From assembly GCA_034766995.1 (NCBI GenBank), contig CM068315.1:41338818-41402817 (forward strand): a DNA stretch of 64,000 bases. The letters are read 5' to 3'. Position numbers and translations under genes: made by a program. Of the stretch, positions 1-13,004 are shown in pieces. Within the stretch, counting starts at the first letter, position 1. Every line of letters begins with the position of its first letter. This DNA is from Acanthacorydalis orientalis. Lineage: Eukaryota > Arthropoda > Insecta > Megaloptera > Corydalidae. The notes under the pieces are model-generated. The model had not been told where the DNA came from, did not search any database, and was given only the letters and a program-made list of their open reading frames with translations.

Positions 1-62
1 AAACAGGTTCATTTGACGAACAAAATGAATGAGGAAGTACTCTATATGAATTATTATCGGAC

Positions 63-68
<6 letters not shown>

Positions 69-118
<50 letters not shown>
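69..118. repeat. (TA)n microsatellite
   Basis: Uninterrupted TA repeat of about 25 units. Confidence 0.95.
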
Positions 119-123
<5 letters not shown>

Positions 124-1190
124 GAAAAAATAAAATTAACTATTCACACGTTCAACGATTGTATAAACACATTTTATCTTTTATGGCAATATTTTCATTA
201 TATTCACTGCTATTTTTTTCTTCATTATAAAAACAACTTAACCATAAATGTTTATTTCACGATCAATTAATTGCCAATCGATTTATTTAACCATTCATGT
301 ATAAAAAATATATGGTGGGAACCTAATTACAATCTCTTTTTTTTAATTCAGACTCATTTTAAACTATTAAACTACGAATAAATAAGATGATTATTATAAA
401 GAAAATTATTTATATTAAAAATAAATAGAACTAAAAAATATTCTTTCCCAAAATATATTCTGAAATCAAATTCAACATTGCATCAGATGTCACCTTTCAT
501 TAAGGAAACAAAAAGCGCTTAATGAACTTCGATATTAGTAGAGTTATATGATATAAGACAAATGTATTCACCTAAAATATAATCAGTGACGTGAAAATAT
601 ATTTAGTAACATTAAACGTATATCAAATCGCATTCGGAGTATATATTTTACACTAGAAACCGCAAGAAGTTCATAAACTCGTGGGATTCATAGTCTGCGG
701 TTGAAGGGATCTTTTTTGTCTGGCCTTCAGTGTTAACCAGCATCGAATTACATTTTTACTCAACGATTGTTATATGTTAAATATTGATTTTTTTTAATGT
801 ATGAATCAATCATCTATTTAATAAGACAGTTTCACATCCATAAATACAATGTTTTCTTTATAAAAAAATAATCGAAAAATAATAACCATTGCATATAATA
901 CTTTTTATAAAATAAAATCTAACAATACAAAATAAATACTTTAAATTTCATGACAAATCTATAGTAAAATACTAACTATTTGTTGTGTCAAAATATCATT
1001 TTATTTTTTACTGAAGGTTTATATATTTAAACATTCGTTGCATATGTATGAACCTTGATTTGAAAAAAATCATGAGCATTAAAAAGATGTTTCTACTCAC
1101 AGGAAAATAAAATAAATCAATTGTTATAAAAATTTATTTTTTAAAACAAAGTGTTGTTTCATAAATAAGTTTTGTATTCACACCACCAAC
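119..1190. other. Non-coding AT-rich sequence
   Basis: No supported gene or element. A slightly GC-richer patch at 660-760 has no recognisable content. Confidence 0.6.
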
Positions 1191-1194
1191 ACTT

Positions 1195-1405
1195 TTTCTA
1201 GTCGTAAGTGTTCAATAAATGATTACTGATCCTTTTTAATTGTTGCTTATGAGCGTAGACCGCTGCAGAAAAATCTGATTTTTTATACCTTAAGGCTATG
1301 AGGATGATGATATTGCTATCGAAATGCGCATAAGCAACAATCAAAAATGATCAGTACTATGGGAGAGTAGAAAATTCCTTTTTAGAATTGAATTTAGACA
1401 GTGGC
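1195..1405. repeat. Palindromic MITE family, copy 1 (core and right end)
   Basis: GATTACTGATCCTTTTTAAT and TTGTTGCTTATG at the left face CGCATAAGCAACAATCAAAA and ATGATCAGTA at the right, around a centre with GAAAAATCTGATTTTT. The outer end AATTGAATTTAGACAGTGG matches the family terminus. Confidence 0.75.
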
Positions 1406-1409
1406 AGAA

Positions 1410-3150
1410 CTTGATCATAACAAATGTGTGATTGTATAATCATTCTTGTGTACTTGTCCGTTCTTTGCAAATTCTACTGGATGAAAAAAAGAGGAATTCA
1501 TTTCTTTTACAATCAATCGACCTTCCTCATCTTCAGGAAGATTTTGAATACTAATCAAATTTTTTTAAGACCTAAACTAAAGCTAATCTAAATTATTCCC
1601 AAAAAACACTCATAAACTTCAGAATTATTACAAAACTGTATACATAACATTAAAAAATTAAAATATTTATCTATTTTCATTAACATTTATAATTATATAT
1701 ATATATATATATATATTCATCAAATGTATATTTAAAAAATGTCTTATATTTACTTGACTATTAATGTTTTCTAGGGGTTATTTACAAACACTTTTCAAAA
1801 CATTATATCATATAGTTATCTTCTATTTAAGCCACAATTTTGCAAATTTAAATCATATGATTTATAACTGGAAATTTACACTAAGCAAATCTAATATATA
1901 TTCTTTCTTCAGGCTTTACACTAATAATAGGACTTAATAGTTTCACAAAAGGTGTCATTTAGTTTTATATATTGAATAACTTTTCATTATCAATCATACA
2001 ATCACGTCTTTGTAATATTACAGATCAACTGCGCAGTCAATCTGAATAAAAAAAAATATGTTATTATTTTCAACTATTAAAGGTATTACAAACGTTTATA
2101 GACAATAAACCTAAAATAATGCATTAAAACTTTTATTTTGTAATTTGTATTATTAAAAATTAAACTTCCACATGTTCCATAAAAATTTTAGTCTGATGCT
2201 GTATTTTCATACACAATTTATAAATTAATAAAGAATAAAAATATTTTAAGGAAGTATTACAGTAAAAAAATATAATTGTGTAATAATTAATATTTAAAAT
2301 ACAAAATTTAACAGCACAGATTTACAACCCGCTATCTTAATTTATTGCTAAAAGCTTTTATAAAAGTGCACTTATGTGTCAGATTCAAAATTACACATTA
2401 CTTTTTTGAAGCTTGTGTTAACACTTGACTTTTCCCTATATTTATAAACTTTTCTGATTTTATTTTAAATACTTATTAATTTTTATATGCAAGCAAACTA
2501 TATACGGAATAAACAGTTCGTGTTATTTGGTATTAAAAAAAAATTAACAGATGTTAAAATCAAATAAAAATTAAATGCGAAAAAATGGCTATCGAGGGGT
2601 GCCAAAAATTTTGTGTTACCTAACAGAGGTCTTTCTATATTTAATAATAAATCATATATAAAAAATAGATGAAATAAGCAAACGAACATGAATTTTCTGT
2701 TCTTACAGTCTCTACAAAATAATTAGAATATAATTTATCTGTTATCACCAATAGTGAGGTTAGTTCGAAATAAAAAAAAATACATGGCATTAAGAATAAA
2801 GATGTCTGAATACCATACTCAATGTATATGAATCGGGTTTCATTTTAATTCTGTATTGTATCTCTTTACTTTTCACATAACGCAAAATATTTGACACAAT
2901 TGGTATTTTAAAAAGTATTTTTTTAAGTTAATGTGTAATCCAAATACTGTTAAATATCTCTATATTCGAAATTTAAAATAATAATTCAGAAAGCATTTAA
3001 ATTGAATATAAGCCACCATAAAAATATTAAGGACAACAAATCACGAAAATTGGTAACTTTTTCTCGTCATAAAAACCAGACTGAATTAGTTTCAATTGCT
3101 TAATAGATTAACAGAAATTGCTATAATCATACACTTTTCACAATACACAA
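1410..3150. other. Non-coding AT-rich sequence
   Basis: Only a short TA tract (1695-1714) and chance small frames are seen. Confidence 0.6.
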
Positions 3151-3151
3151 A

Positions 3152-3153
<2 letters not shown>

Positions 3154-3205
<52 letters not shown>
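3154..3205. repeat. (TA)n microsatellite
   Basis: About 26 uninterrupted TA units. Confidence 0.95.
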
Positions 3206-3209
<4 letters not shown>

Positions 3210-3519
3210 CCATGCAGGTACACTAGAAAATAAATTACGAAGAGCGAATATGACTTGTACGGATTCTTGTTTTACATATAAACCGCTTGGTCGAATATAA
3301 TAATATACTAAAACAGCGCGTGTTGACACATTTACATAGTTAATAAGATAATTGAATTTTAAGGTTGCTAAATATGTTGCTAAGGTTAGATATTACAATT
3401 TTTTCTGCACATGACTTCGAACGTCTGCGGTTTTCAATCAATGTTTATCGGACATACTATCACATTTATCTACGAGAACGCTTCATCAATTTGTATCGTT
3501 TTATTATTATCATTATGTA

Positions 3520-4085
3520 TTAAGTTGGTAGAAATATAATTGCGGTTTATGTTTGTTTATGTTTACCCATTCGTCAAACTTTATTTGATTTTTCTACCTA
3601 TTTTAAGCAGTCCCGAAATGATGGATTACTAATGCTTAACTTTTGTGCAAGCTCTCGATTTTTTGTGCGTGATTCTGATTCAAATAACGCCTTAAGTTGG
3701 TCGTTATGAACTGAAGGATGCCCGCGACCTTCATCTTTAGGGCTCTCGTCCCCTGCGTGAAATTTTGGAACCACTATTGCACAGTACTTTCCTTAACAGT
3801 ACCCACACTAAAAGCATCATTTAGTTTACTAGCAGTTATTGCAGCTTAAACACCCGTTTTGAACTCATAAAAAAAATTTCTCTTATTTGCTTCTTTTTCG
3901 AAATTAATTTTGCTTCTTTCCTTTTCAAAATTAACAATAAAACCAAAGTCAATGTTACGAAAATACAGACCAAAAATACACTTTAAAAAGGTATTAACAT
4001 GAACATGATAAAATGACACTTTCGTTGAAAAAATTCAAGTTAAATTTAGAAAACAAAAATCGGAGTTACTTTCCTACCACTCTTA
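3520..4085 (-). mobile_element. Internally deleted mariner element, Hsmar1/cecropia-like
   Basis: Imperfect inverted ends TTAAGTTGGTAGAAATATAA (from 3520) and, on the other strand, TAAGAGTGGTAGGAAAGTAA (from 4085) are each bordered by TA, the mariner target. Inside, the minus strand encodes broken pieces of a mariner transposase N-terminus across frames: FKTG, AAITASKLNDAFSVGTVKES, then EGRGHPSVHNDQLKALF and RELAQKLSIS. These correspond to the two helix-turn-helix motifs. The catalytic half is missing. It is non-functional. Confidence 0.8.
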
Positions 4086-4494
4086 TATTAAAAAATAAAA
4101 TATTTGTAATTGCAGATACGCAATTCTCTTTCAACTCTCCACATAGTAAAAATATACTTTTTTTCTTAAAGAAATGAAAAATAATTATCTATTGAATATT
4201 TTGAGACAATGGTCTTCTTATGATATATCAAAAGTGATTCATTTGTGAAAATGTATTTGACCATACGACCAATGAATATACTTGAGATTTAATACTTGGG
4301 TTTCATTTCCCCTATTATTATTTTTTTGATAGTGTAATAATAGTATATATAAATGTTAGTTTTTTTCTTGTATTTCTCTTCATTCTCAATTAAAAATCTT
4401 TTGCATCATTTATCTATGTTTTTAATATCTCGACTTTCTTCATTTTCTTTCCCATACATTTTTTAACTATTCTTAAATATCATTATGTTATAAA

Positions 4495-4500
<6 letters not shown>

Positions 4501-4537
<37 letters not shown>
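4501..4537. repeat. (TA)n microsatellite
   Basis: About 18 TA units. Confidence 0.95.
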
Positions 4538-4540
<3 letters not shown>

Positions 4541-4952
4541 GTTAACCAACAGATTGTTATATAAGATACATTAACGTATAAAAAATTAATTACTCTCTGA
4601 TGATAAATAATTTTGTGGAAATCATGATTTTAAATGAATCAACCAGCTGGCCTTCAAATTCTAACATCTATCTTCATATATTCCTACCTTCAATGAAACA
4701 CAAAAAACAGTATTAAATTCTCTATACTGCGTTAATAAATCTACCTGTAGACCCACAACTTATTCTTCTGCCGTTTATTTCTTTTGTATAAACATGTGAC
4801 AGGAATGAATCAGATCTTTTCATTCATTATTTAGACGAAACTTACTGAAAACTTTTTATTTTTTTCATATATTTTCAAATATCTAACAACAAATCTTTAT
4901 TCACACAGCAATACGTCATATACTAAATTTTTAATAAGTTTTAAGTACAGTA

Positions 4953-4955
<3 letters not shown>

Positions 4956-5005
<50 letters not shown>
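4956..5005. repeat. (TA)n microsatellite
   Basis: About 25 TA units. Confidence 0.95.
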
Positions 5006-5009
<4 letters not shown>

Positions 5010-5739
5010 AAACTCAAATAATAAAATAAGATAAAAATTTAAATACCAGTTATAAGAACGAAACAACGAAAAATCTGTGTACATTACATGAAATGAAGAT
5101 TGATGATGTATCAAAGAAAGTTATTTTTCATATGAAAGTTTTTTCTTGATCCAAGGTGAACAACATAAGTACCTTCGTAGAATAAATTATTATTAGTTTC
5201 TATTACTTAAAAACGAACAAAACCAGTTCATTAATAATATATTATTTGTAAAAAAATATTCAAGAGAGCAGATTACTCGTGTACAAATATTAACTTAAAA
5301 TTTTGAAAAATAGGTTCAATTTTTTTAATTATAAATTATGACTCACGCTGGTGAAAGTAAAAATAATAAACCAATAAAAAAAATGTAATAATTTTTAACA
5401 CACTAAAATAATATAAATATAGTTAGATTCAATGTAGGCTTTCACATGGGAGTATGAAAAAGGGACCCAGGGGTTAAGAAAAGTCTTATTATTTTTTATT
5501 TAATATTTTAGTTTAATTCAATACTAAATAGAGGCTAGAATGTTTTTTTTAATTTGAGTTTTTTTTTTAATTTTTGCGTTTCTTTAAATACTTCCGTATG
5601 GAAGATTAAGTTGAATCGTCCTATATATATACTGCTTTCAGAAAAAAAAAAAAAACAAGAAAAATACTAATTCAAGCTAAATAAGAAGCTTAAATATTTC
5701 CTTTCACATATCAAAACAAATTCACATATTAACATTTCC

Positions 5740-6030
5740 TTTCATAAATTATATTCAATCACCACAAACCACAAAAATATTTTCTCATCAAAAATTAATG
5801 AACTTTTTGAATTATTTCTTATTCGATAACGATGGCGTCATAATCAGAACGAGAAGGTACAGAAAATCTGATTTTTCTACACCTTAGAGCTCGGAATATT
5901 ATGGTATAAGCAATAATACAAAAGGATCAATAATCGTTTATTGAAAATGTTTGACCAGAACATTTATTTTCTTTATTTTGTGAGCCGAGAAAATAATTCA
6001 TTTGCAAAGTGAATTTAGCCACAATACCAA
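5740..6030. repeat. Palindromic MITE family, copy 2
   Basis: It contains GGTACAGAAAATCTGATTTT at the centre and AAGGATCAATAATCGTTTAT. The right end is AATTCATTTGCAAAGTGAAT then TTAGCCACAATACCAA. The left arm is decayed. Confidence 0.7.
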
Positions 6031-6276
6031 ACTTATATTATAAAACTGAATATTTATTTTTATATTGACCAAAATAGAAAGAGTAAATCGAAAACTTGGT
6101 ACTAAAGTTAAAATTATTTTAATGCAAAATGAAAACTTGTTTCATGAAATGACATTGAGTCAGTAAATAAATAAATAGATTTTTTTTTTTTTGATATGTA
6201 AGGTGAGAATTATGAAAATTAATTTGGTCACAATCCTAAAACTATTAGTGAAAAAAATGATTTTATCATGAAATAA

Positions 6277-6279
<3 letters not shown>

Positions 6280-6334
<55 letters not shown>
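6280..6334. repeat. (TA)n microsatellite
   Basis: About 27 TA units, read as YIYIYI on the minus strand. Confidence 0.95.
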
Positions 6335-6337
<3 letters not shown>

Positions 6338-6926
6338 GTATAACATCTGTACACACATACATGTTTTCACACAAATGTTTGAGAAACACAATCTATATGT
6401 AATAACACGATCATAATTTTGACCTCGGCGAAATGAACGTACAGCGGCCATTAGTTCGGCAGACGTTCGTTGTTTTGGTCTAAATAGGTTTAATTATACT
6501 TAGCGTTAATTGGATTTATTACTTTTCGAGAATCGTTTAATATTTTCTTCAAAATTCATTAGACTTTACAACGGAGTAATGGAATTGTTGACTGAAAATA
6601 TTTATAGTATAGTAAACATAAAAAAGTTCATATTATGTTTTTCAACTGTGTAAACTTATTAAAATAACATAACGCAAGACATTAAATGTAGTCTCTGTTA
6701 TCCATTATAAGACTTAATGGTTAATATTAAGATCTGCATTGACTTTGACTTATGAATCATAAAAAATTAAAAAATAAGAGACTTCAGTAAAAACTCATTA
6801 TTAACAAATTACCTAAGGAGAAATCTTTTAAATTCGAAATACTGCTAAATATTAAAAAAAAATTATTCTAAATTCTCTAGTCAAAAAATAATAATCATAA
6901 CCAGTAAAATTTATTATCGAATATTG

Positions 6927-7060
<134 letters not shown>

Positions 7061-7544
7061 GTTACTGTCCGTATCGAAGTGTACTATCACTATATTGTTT
7101 ATATTTGATAATTTCAAATAAAAAATAAATATAGTACATAAACTATTTACGTTAATGTTTTAATTATCAGTTTTGATATGAATATGTATACAACAGACGA
7201 AAAAAAACAAAATCATTTTTAATACATACATCATTATAGAGATTTTATTTTTACATGTTTCTATTTTTAGATTTCTTGGTAATAATGTTATTTCCTTATT
7301 TTAAAAATGCAACTATACGAGTAATTATCTATAGAAATATTCAAAAAATTAAGAGATAGATCACAAACTGACTAATTGTTAATTAAAATAAATTTATATC
7401 CGTTTTTGAAAAAAGTTCAAAACAGTCATATTTTATTGATTGATTGATTATTTTCAAGTTTAAAAATCTTTGATCGATAATCTAAAATACAAGGTCTGTT
7501 TGAAAACTACCCAAAGAAGTTATACAAAATTCATAATTGTATAT

Positions 7545-7636
7545 ACAATACAATATCGCTCATAAGTATTCAGGCACTTCTCTTTCTATAAACCAATATC
7601 CTATATCTCGGGTATAAATAATTTATATACTTAATT

Positions 7637-7667
<31 letters not shown>

Positions 7668-8520
7668 ATATATATATATATATATATACAAATATATTGT
7701 AATGTTAAAATACAAATTATAGAAAAAAAAGTATAAAAACTAATTTTATATTTAAATATTAGGCTCATCAATATTACCACTTTATTTTTGATGATTGCTT
7801 GACATATTCCAGGCATTTTATTTACAAGTTTTTCCAATGTTTCCAGCTTTATTTTTCTCCATTCTTCCTGTAGGATTTTCCAAATATACTACTGTGATGT
7901 TGGACATGTCTTTCGAACATTTCGATGAAGCTCATCCCACAAGAGCTCTATACAATTTACATCGGGTGACTGAGAAGGCCAAACCATCGTGTTAAGATGT
8001 TTCTTTATTTCTATTCACTTCAGGAAGCTTAAACACTATTTGAACGTGTGTTTAGGACCGTTTTCCTGTTGAAAAACGAATTTTTTCCCATCAATCCTTC
8101 ATCCAGAATGCAAAGCATGCTTCTTCAATATATCAGTGTAGTGCTACTTGTTTAGTTTCGCTTTGATTTTAAGAAGATTCCCTAAAACCAGTGCGCGCAA
8201 AACGGCCCCACACCATCATAGATGCTCCTCAATGTTTAATGGATAGATTTACACATTGATTTGACACCTGTTCACCAGTTGATCTGCGGATAAAGACACG
8301 TCTCCTTGAACCAAAAACTTCAAATTTGGTTCTTCACTCTATAGAACCTTTTTTTTCAATCAGTGGTGGTTCAGTTTTCGTGTTTGTTTGCCAATTCAGG
8401 CCTTTTCTTGACAGTTAATGGTCGGAGTAAAGGTTTTCTTACAACTATCCTTCCATACATATCAGCCTCATTTAACAGTTGAAACACTGCGAGCCTTTTG
8501 TCGACTGTATATATGTGTAT
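7545..8520 (-). mobile_element. Decayed Tc1-like transposon
   Basis: Minus-strand frames with several stops and shifts retain Tc1 transposase blocks in order: YGRIVVRKPLL and TVKKRPELANKH near 8480-8400, SMMVWGRFA near 8210, the pair KTHVQIVFKLPE and DGLAFSVTRCKLYRALV near 8050-7950, and NAWNMSSNHQK-like C-terminal residues near 7800. A Tc1-like terminal sequence (CGCTCATAAGTATTCAGGC) lies at about 7558-7576. The other end is not found; the element runs into a (TA)n tract at 8535, which seems to have expanded inside the coding region. Another TA tract (7640-7688) lies in the 3' part. Confidence 0.8.
7638..7690. repeat. (TA)n with a (TG)4 interruption
   Basis: Two TA runs are separated by ATGTGTGTGTATA. 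Confidence 0.9.
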
Positions 8521-8529
8521 GTATTTATG

Positions 8530-8533
<4 letters not shown>

Positions 8534-8576
<43 letters not shown>
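8534..8576. repeat. (TA)n microsatellite inside the Tc1-like relic
   Basis: About 21 TA units interrupt the transposase N-terminal region. Confidence 0.9.
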
Positions 8577-8581
<5 letters not shown>

Positions 8582-8639
8582 AGTATATTTTCCTCTATCT
8601 TGACTAAATACATTGTTTTCAATACTTTCTAGTTTTAAA

Positions 8640-10367
8640 AACATTATTTACAGTTCTTTTCCTAAATAGTAATCAGAACAGAATAGTAACAGAAATTTTC
8701 TCTTTATTTCTTCTAAGTTGCCAAGTCGCTTTCCTTTTACTAGAATTTTAAACTTTGGAGTAGCAAAAAAATACCAGGTACAAAATATTCTATATTTCTA
8801 GTATTTTTGCATAATATTAATGATATACTTTTAAAAAAAAAATCGTCATCAATATATGAATAATCAAGAATCAAAAATAAACAATAATTATTAAAGTTTT
8901 TTGATTAGAAAAAATATACAGTTTGTAGGGAAAAGAAAAATAAATTTATGAACGAACTAAATAAGAATCAAACTATTAAACCACAACCAAGAGCAATTTA
9001 TAAAAATTACACTACACGCATTTAGCAACATATGCCCAGGAACTTAGGCCGGGAATAGAATAAATATATGGGGACTATCATAAAATCTACAATTAACGTT
9101 AATGATGACTAAATGGTTTCTTGGAATTATACTGATTCAATTATAATTCTAATTAAATATTATTCTGACGTAAACTATTCTACTGATTATAGTCTAAAAA
9201 TATTAAAAATTTCAAAATAAAATCTTGAACCATACGATTAATAAAAAAATATACTGGGATAATAATTTATCAAAATTTTTTACATATGCACTCAAGAATG
9301 TATGTTGATAAAATTCGAAACATTTATATTTTTCAACACCGCATCCATGCTATAAACAATATTTGGTTTTATAGAAACAAAAAGTTACTTTTGTAATTTA
9401 AAAAAGTCAATCTAGTTTATTTTTATAATTTGATAAAATGTAAATATATACATCTTAGTCCTCAAACGGAGAAGTTTTTTTGTATACAAAAAAAATTCTA
9501 TAAACTAACTACATAGAAATTTTAAACAATAATATTATCAATTTTATATTTCTATATACAGTTAATTTAATCTTTAGGATATTATTTACTGCATTAGATA
9601 TATTCGTTTCATATATTATCCATAAATTCCTAATCAATGTCTTTAGTAAGAAATGTGCCAATATTTATCTTGGAATCAGTTACAAAACAGTCGACAGAAA
9701 TTTTCCACATTAAAATATTTCAACATTATTAACTCAAGGAATATTTGTTAAAAATATTCTTTATTTATTTTTTTTAAAAAAAAAATTCACATGTCAATCA
9801 CTTTCCACACATCATAACAAAAATCTAATCAAAGTGTGAAGAATTTTTTATGAAATGCCTTTATAAACCTATCCCATCATTTTAATAACGCACAACACAA
9901 AACAAATATTTGGGTATCTCCGCTCTATTAAAATAATGATATCAGCATAGAAATGTTTAAGAATCGATCAAAATTAAATACATTTTCTTTTTGATCCGTT
10001 TATAACACACTTCAATAGCAATACCATGATTTGCAGAATACATAGATACAGAAAACATTTCTTTTATCTGTACCTTTGCGATCTGAAAATGATCACAGGC
10101 CAATAAACATTAACAATAAACAATTATTGAATATTTTAATAAGAAAAATGTGTATAGTGGAAAGCGTGTTTCATTAATGAAAGTAAACTGTGTCAATCTC
10201 CTAAAGTATAATTGTGATAATAAGACTTTATGTTATACCTCTGTACATGTTTAAAAAAAAAGAACATATATAAATAACCAAATATTTTTTTAGAACTCTC
10301 CCTTGTCTAACATCTGTAATTTGTATATCTTTATCTTATTAAAAAATCTGTACTCTAATAACTTTTT

Positions 10368-10427
<60 letters not shown>

Positions 10428-10440
10428 CCATCAATATATG
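8640..10440. other. Non-coding AT-rich sequence with one (TA)n tract
   Basis: Nothing supported except (TA)n at 10373-10426. Confidence 0.6.
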
Positions 10441-10449
10441 TGAAATACA

Positions 10450-10780
10450 GAGATTGTATATAATGCCTAGGAAATCTTTAGAATGTCATAAATGGGACGT
10501 CAAAGTATGAAACGATTAATATTTCAGGCATTTCTCAAGCATTCTATCCGATGTCAAAAGGTAAACCGGCAAAGTATAAAAAATATATTTACAATACATT
10601 TATTCCATCATTTATATACATTACAGAACCGATAGCCGCTCACTGGAAAAAAATATCCATCCAGCCGACCCAACTTGACAAATACACCGCCTGTTCATAA
10701 ATTTTCATACAGTCCGGAGTTTTTTGGGAAATCTATAGAATGCGTGACGTTTTTAGGCAAAACATAAAATGTCTCTGTTA
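10450..10780. repeat. Partial relatives of the fold-back element ends
   Basis: TGTATATAATGCCTAGGAAA followed by TTAGAATGTCATAAATGGGA at about 10454-10495, and GGGAAATCTATAGAATGCGT at about 10729-10748, resemble the outer end of the fold-back element at 10.8-11.5 kb. The stretch between them (10630-10700) is richer in G and C and has no assigned function. Confidence 0.4.
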
Positions 10781-10807
10781 TTTTAATATACTATATAATT
10801 TCCCTAG

Positions 10808-11475
10808 GAATTGTATATATTACTTAGGCATTATACTGAACAACAAGTAATATTTAGGTTAAGTATGGAAAGCGAGTCATAAAGGCCTTTATTGAAAAGA
10901 CGTATATGAAAATAAAAGAAGTATAAAGAAGTAAAATACGAAGTAAAGTACAGGACTTTTTTACTGAAAAAACAAGAGAAAAATATTAGTATTGCCTTAC
11001 TTGTCGCAACAAGGAAGGCTAGAATGACATTTTGAATTGCACTTATAAATGTTTTTTTTAAAAAAAAACAAGGGGTTATTACCCGGAAGGTTAACGTCCG
11101 AGAATTTTTTACCAAAAGGGGTTAATATCCAAGCGATTATTGAAAGAGGGTTACTGTCTAGGGGGTTATTGAAGGGAAGTTAATGTTGAGAGGCTAAATT
11201 TCGTATAACCAAAGTACTTTTATGTGAAAAAGACAATGAAGTGAAATTCAAAATGCCATTCTAGCCGTGCTTATTGCGACAAGTAAGTCAATATTAATCT
11301 TTTTCTCTTGTTTTTTCAGTAAGAAATTCCTGTACTTTACTATGTATTTTACTTCTTTATACTTCTTTCATTTTCATATACGTCTTTTCAATAAACGCCT
11401 TTCATGACTCACTTTCCATACTTAAAATGTCATGCATTTTATAGTTTTCCTAAGCATTATATATAATTCCTGCAA
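10808..11475. repeat. Long inverted-repeat (fold-back) element
   Basis: The arms 10808-11060 and about 11225-11475 are reverse complements at high identity. Both carry TTAAGTATGGAAAG, AAAAGACGTATATGAAAAT, GAAGTATAAAGAAGT and TACTTGTCGCAA in opposite senses. The loop at about 11065-11210 has a degenerate direct repeat of GGGTTA/GGTTAAT words. A relative of the outer end (TGTATATAATGCCTAGGAAA) lies at 10454, suggesting a second partial copy. The short minus-strand reading frame at 10831-11115 is a product of this arm. Confidence 0.85.
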
Positions 11476-11497
11476 TTTACACATTACTAGTAACATA

Positions 11498-11506
<9 letters not shown>

Positions 11507-11552
<46 letters not shown>
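11507..11552. repeat. (TA)n microsatellite
   Basis: About 23 TA units, close to the right end of the fold-back element. Confidence 0.95.
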
Positions 11553-11554
<2 letters not shown>

Positions 11555-11760
11555 CACGTTTTTTAGAATCCATACATTTCGAATTCAAGAAAACAACTTT
11601 ACGTAAAAAATATATTAAAATCGATAATCATATAAACAAGCAAAGAAAGTTGCTTCTTGTTTACATTTTTAAGAAACCAAGTTATCACAGATATACCCCC
11701 ACTCTATGAATCTCTGGCGTCTGCTTAATTGCATTGCTTATATTTTTTATTTAACTATAA

Positions 11761-11761
<1 letters not shown>

Positions 11762-11816
<55 letters not shown>
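11762..11816. repeat. (TA)n microsatellite
   Basis: About 27 TA units. Confidence 0.95.
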
Positions 11817-12930
11817 CTATTTATTATTGTAATAGTACGATAAACCTGATAAACCCGATGAACGTCTACTAATACACGAGTTAAACTGTTTATGTTAATA
11901 GAGTTTTAGAGGGCACGTGGCATGTCCGTTAAATGACTTTTTAGAAGATTTTATTAGATACGATTTTATTACATCCGTGTAAGAGATCTGAAAACATTCC
12001 AAACATACTTTCTGGTTTGTTTTTATATGATTGATATACAGAAGCAGCTCTTTTAAAACATGTTTATACAGACATTGGAGGTAATTAATGATAATACAAT
12101 ACGACACGGCTATTTGGTAATCGTTTATAATAAGAAGGTGTATTGTTAAAGAACGAATTTGCTGATTCGGTTTAAAAACGATAACTTTAAAAAACACATG
12201 ACAAACAGACTTCTATAATTTTAATTTATAAAATAATCATTCTGAATCGATGGTCTAAATTTTGTTTTTTAATTCTCTGGAATGTAATATCGAAACATTG
12301 TAATATTGACAATTTAAATGGAATAGTTATATCTGTAAAACAATAATTGGTTTTACAACCATTAATGAACTATCACTGAAATGACATTTAAATTGATAAT
12401 TTTTTAATCTTTTATATCTTCAATTTTTTAAATTTAAAACACATCTATCGATTTATATTAATTATCGATCTGTACAGATAAATATTGATGCAAGTTAAAT
12501 TCATAACATCTTTTACCATCTTGTAAACATCTGTTAATAAAACAAATCAGCGTTTTACTTTCAATAACCGTTTCAATGTCAACAATGGGTGAAATTAATA
12601 TAAATCGATGAAAGAAAAATATGCATATAAAATAATATTGACACAAGGTTAACATCCAAACATAAATAAATAAACTATAGTCTGTATGGTCAACAACTGA
12701 GATGCTATATTAGCCTTTAGCCTCGACCTGATGTTACTGCATATAAACATATATAAATTGTAAATTAAAATTATGAAATTTACAACTCGATGCGAATGTT
12801 TATAATATTAACGTTTATAATTATAGAGCAAGTGATATGATAGTGTGACAAATAACACAAACATCTACATGTATTTTAAACGAAAAATATTTTGAACCAC
12901 TTGACAACAAAATATTTACACCAAATTATA

Positions 12931-12953
12931 TATGTGTGTGTGTGTGTGTATGT

Positions 12954-13000
<47 letters not shown>
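12931..13000. repeat. (TG)n then (TA)n compound microsatellite
   Basis: About nine TG units followed, after a short spacer, by about 20 TA units. It abuts the left end of the 13-kb mariner. Confidence 0.9.

Positions 13001-13004
<4 letters not shown>

Noticed and set aside
7795..7995. 66-codon plus-strand frame
   Set aside because: Antisense to the Tc1-like transposase relic; the minus strand carries the recognisable protein.
10831..11115. 94-codon minus-strand frame
   Set aside because: Lies in one arm of the fold-back repeat; hydrophobic by base composition only.
11066..11200. GGGTTA words suggesting telomeric repeat
   Set aside because: Units are irregular and interspersed; not a TTAGG or TTAGGG array.
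11895..12197. 100-codon minus-strand frame
   Set aside because: No domain, no flanking splice or promoter context, composition like non-coding neighbours.
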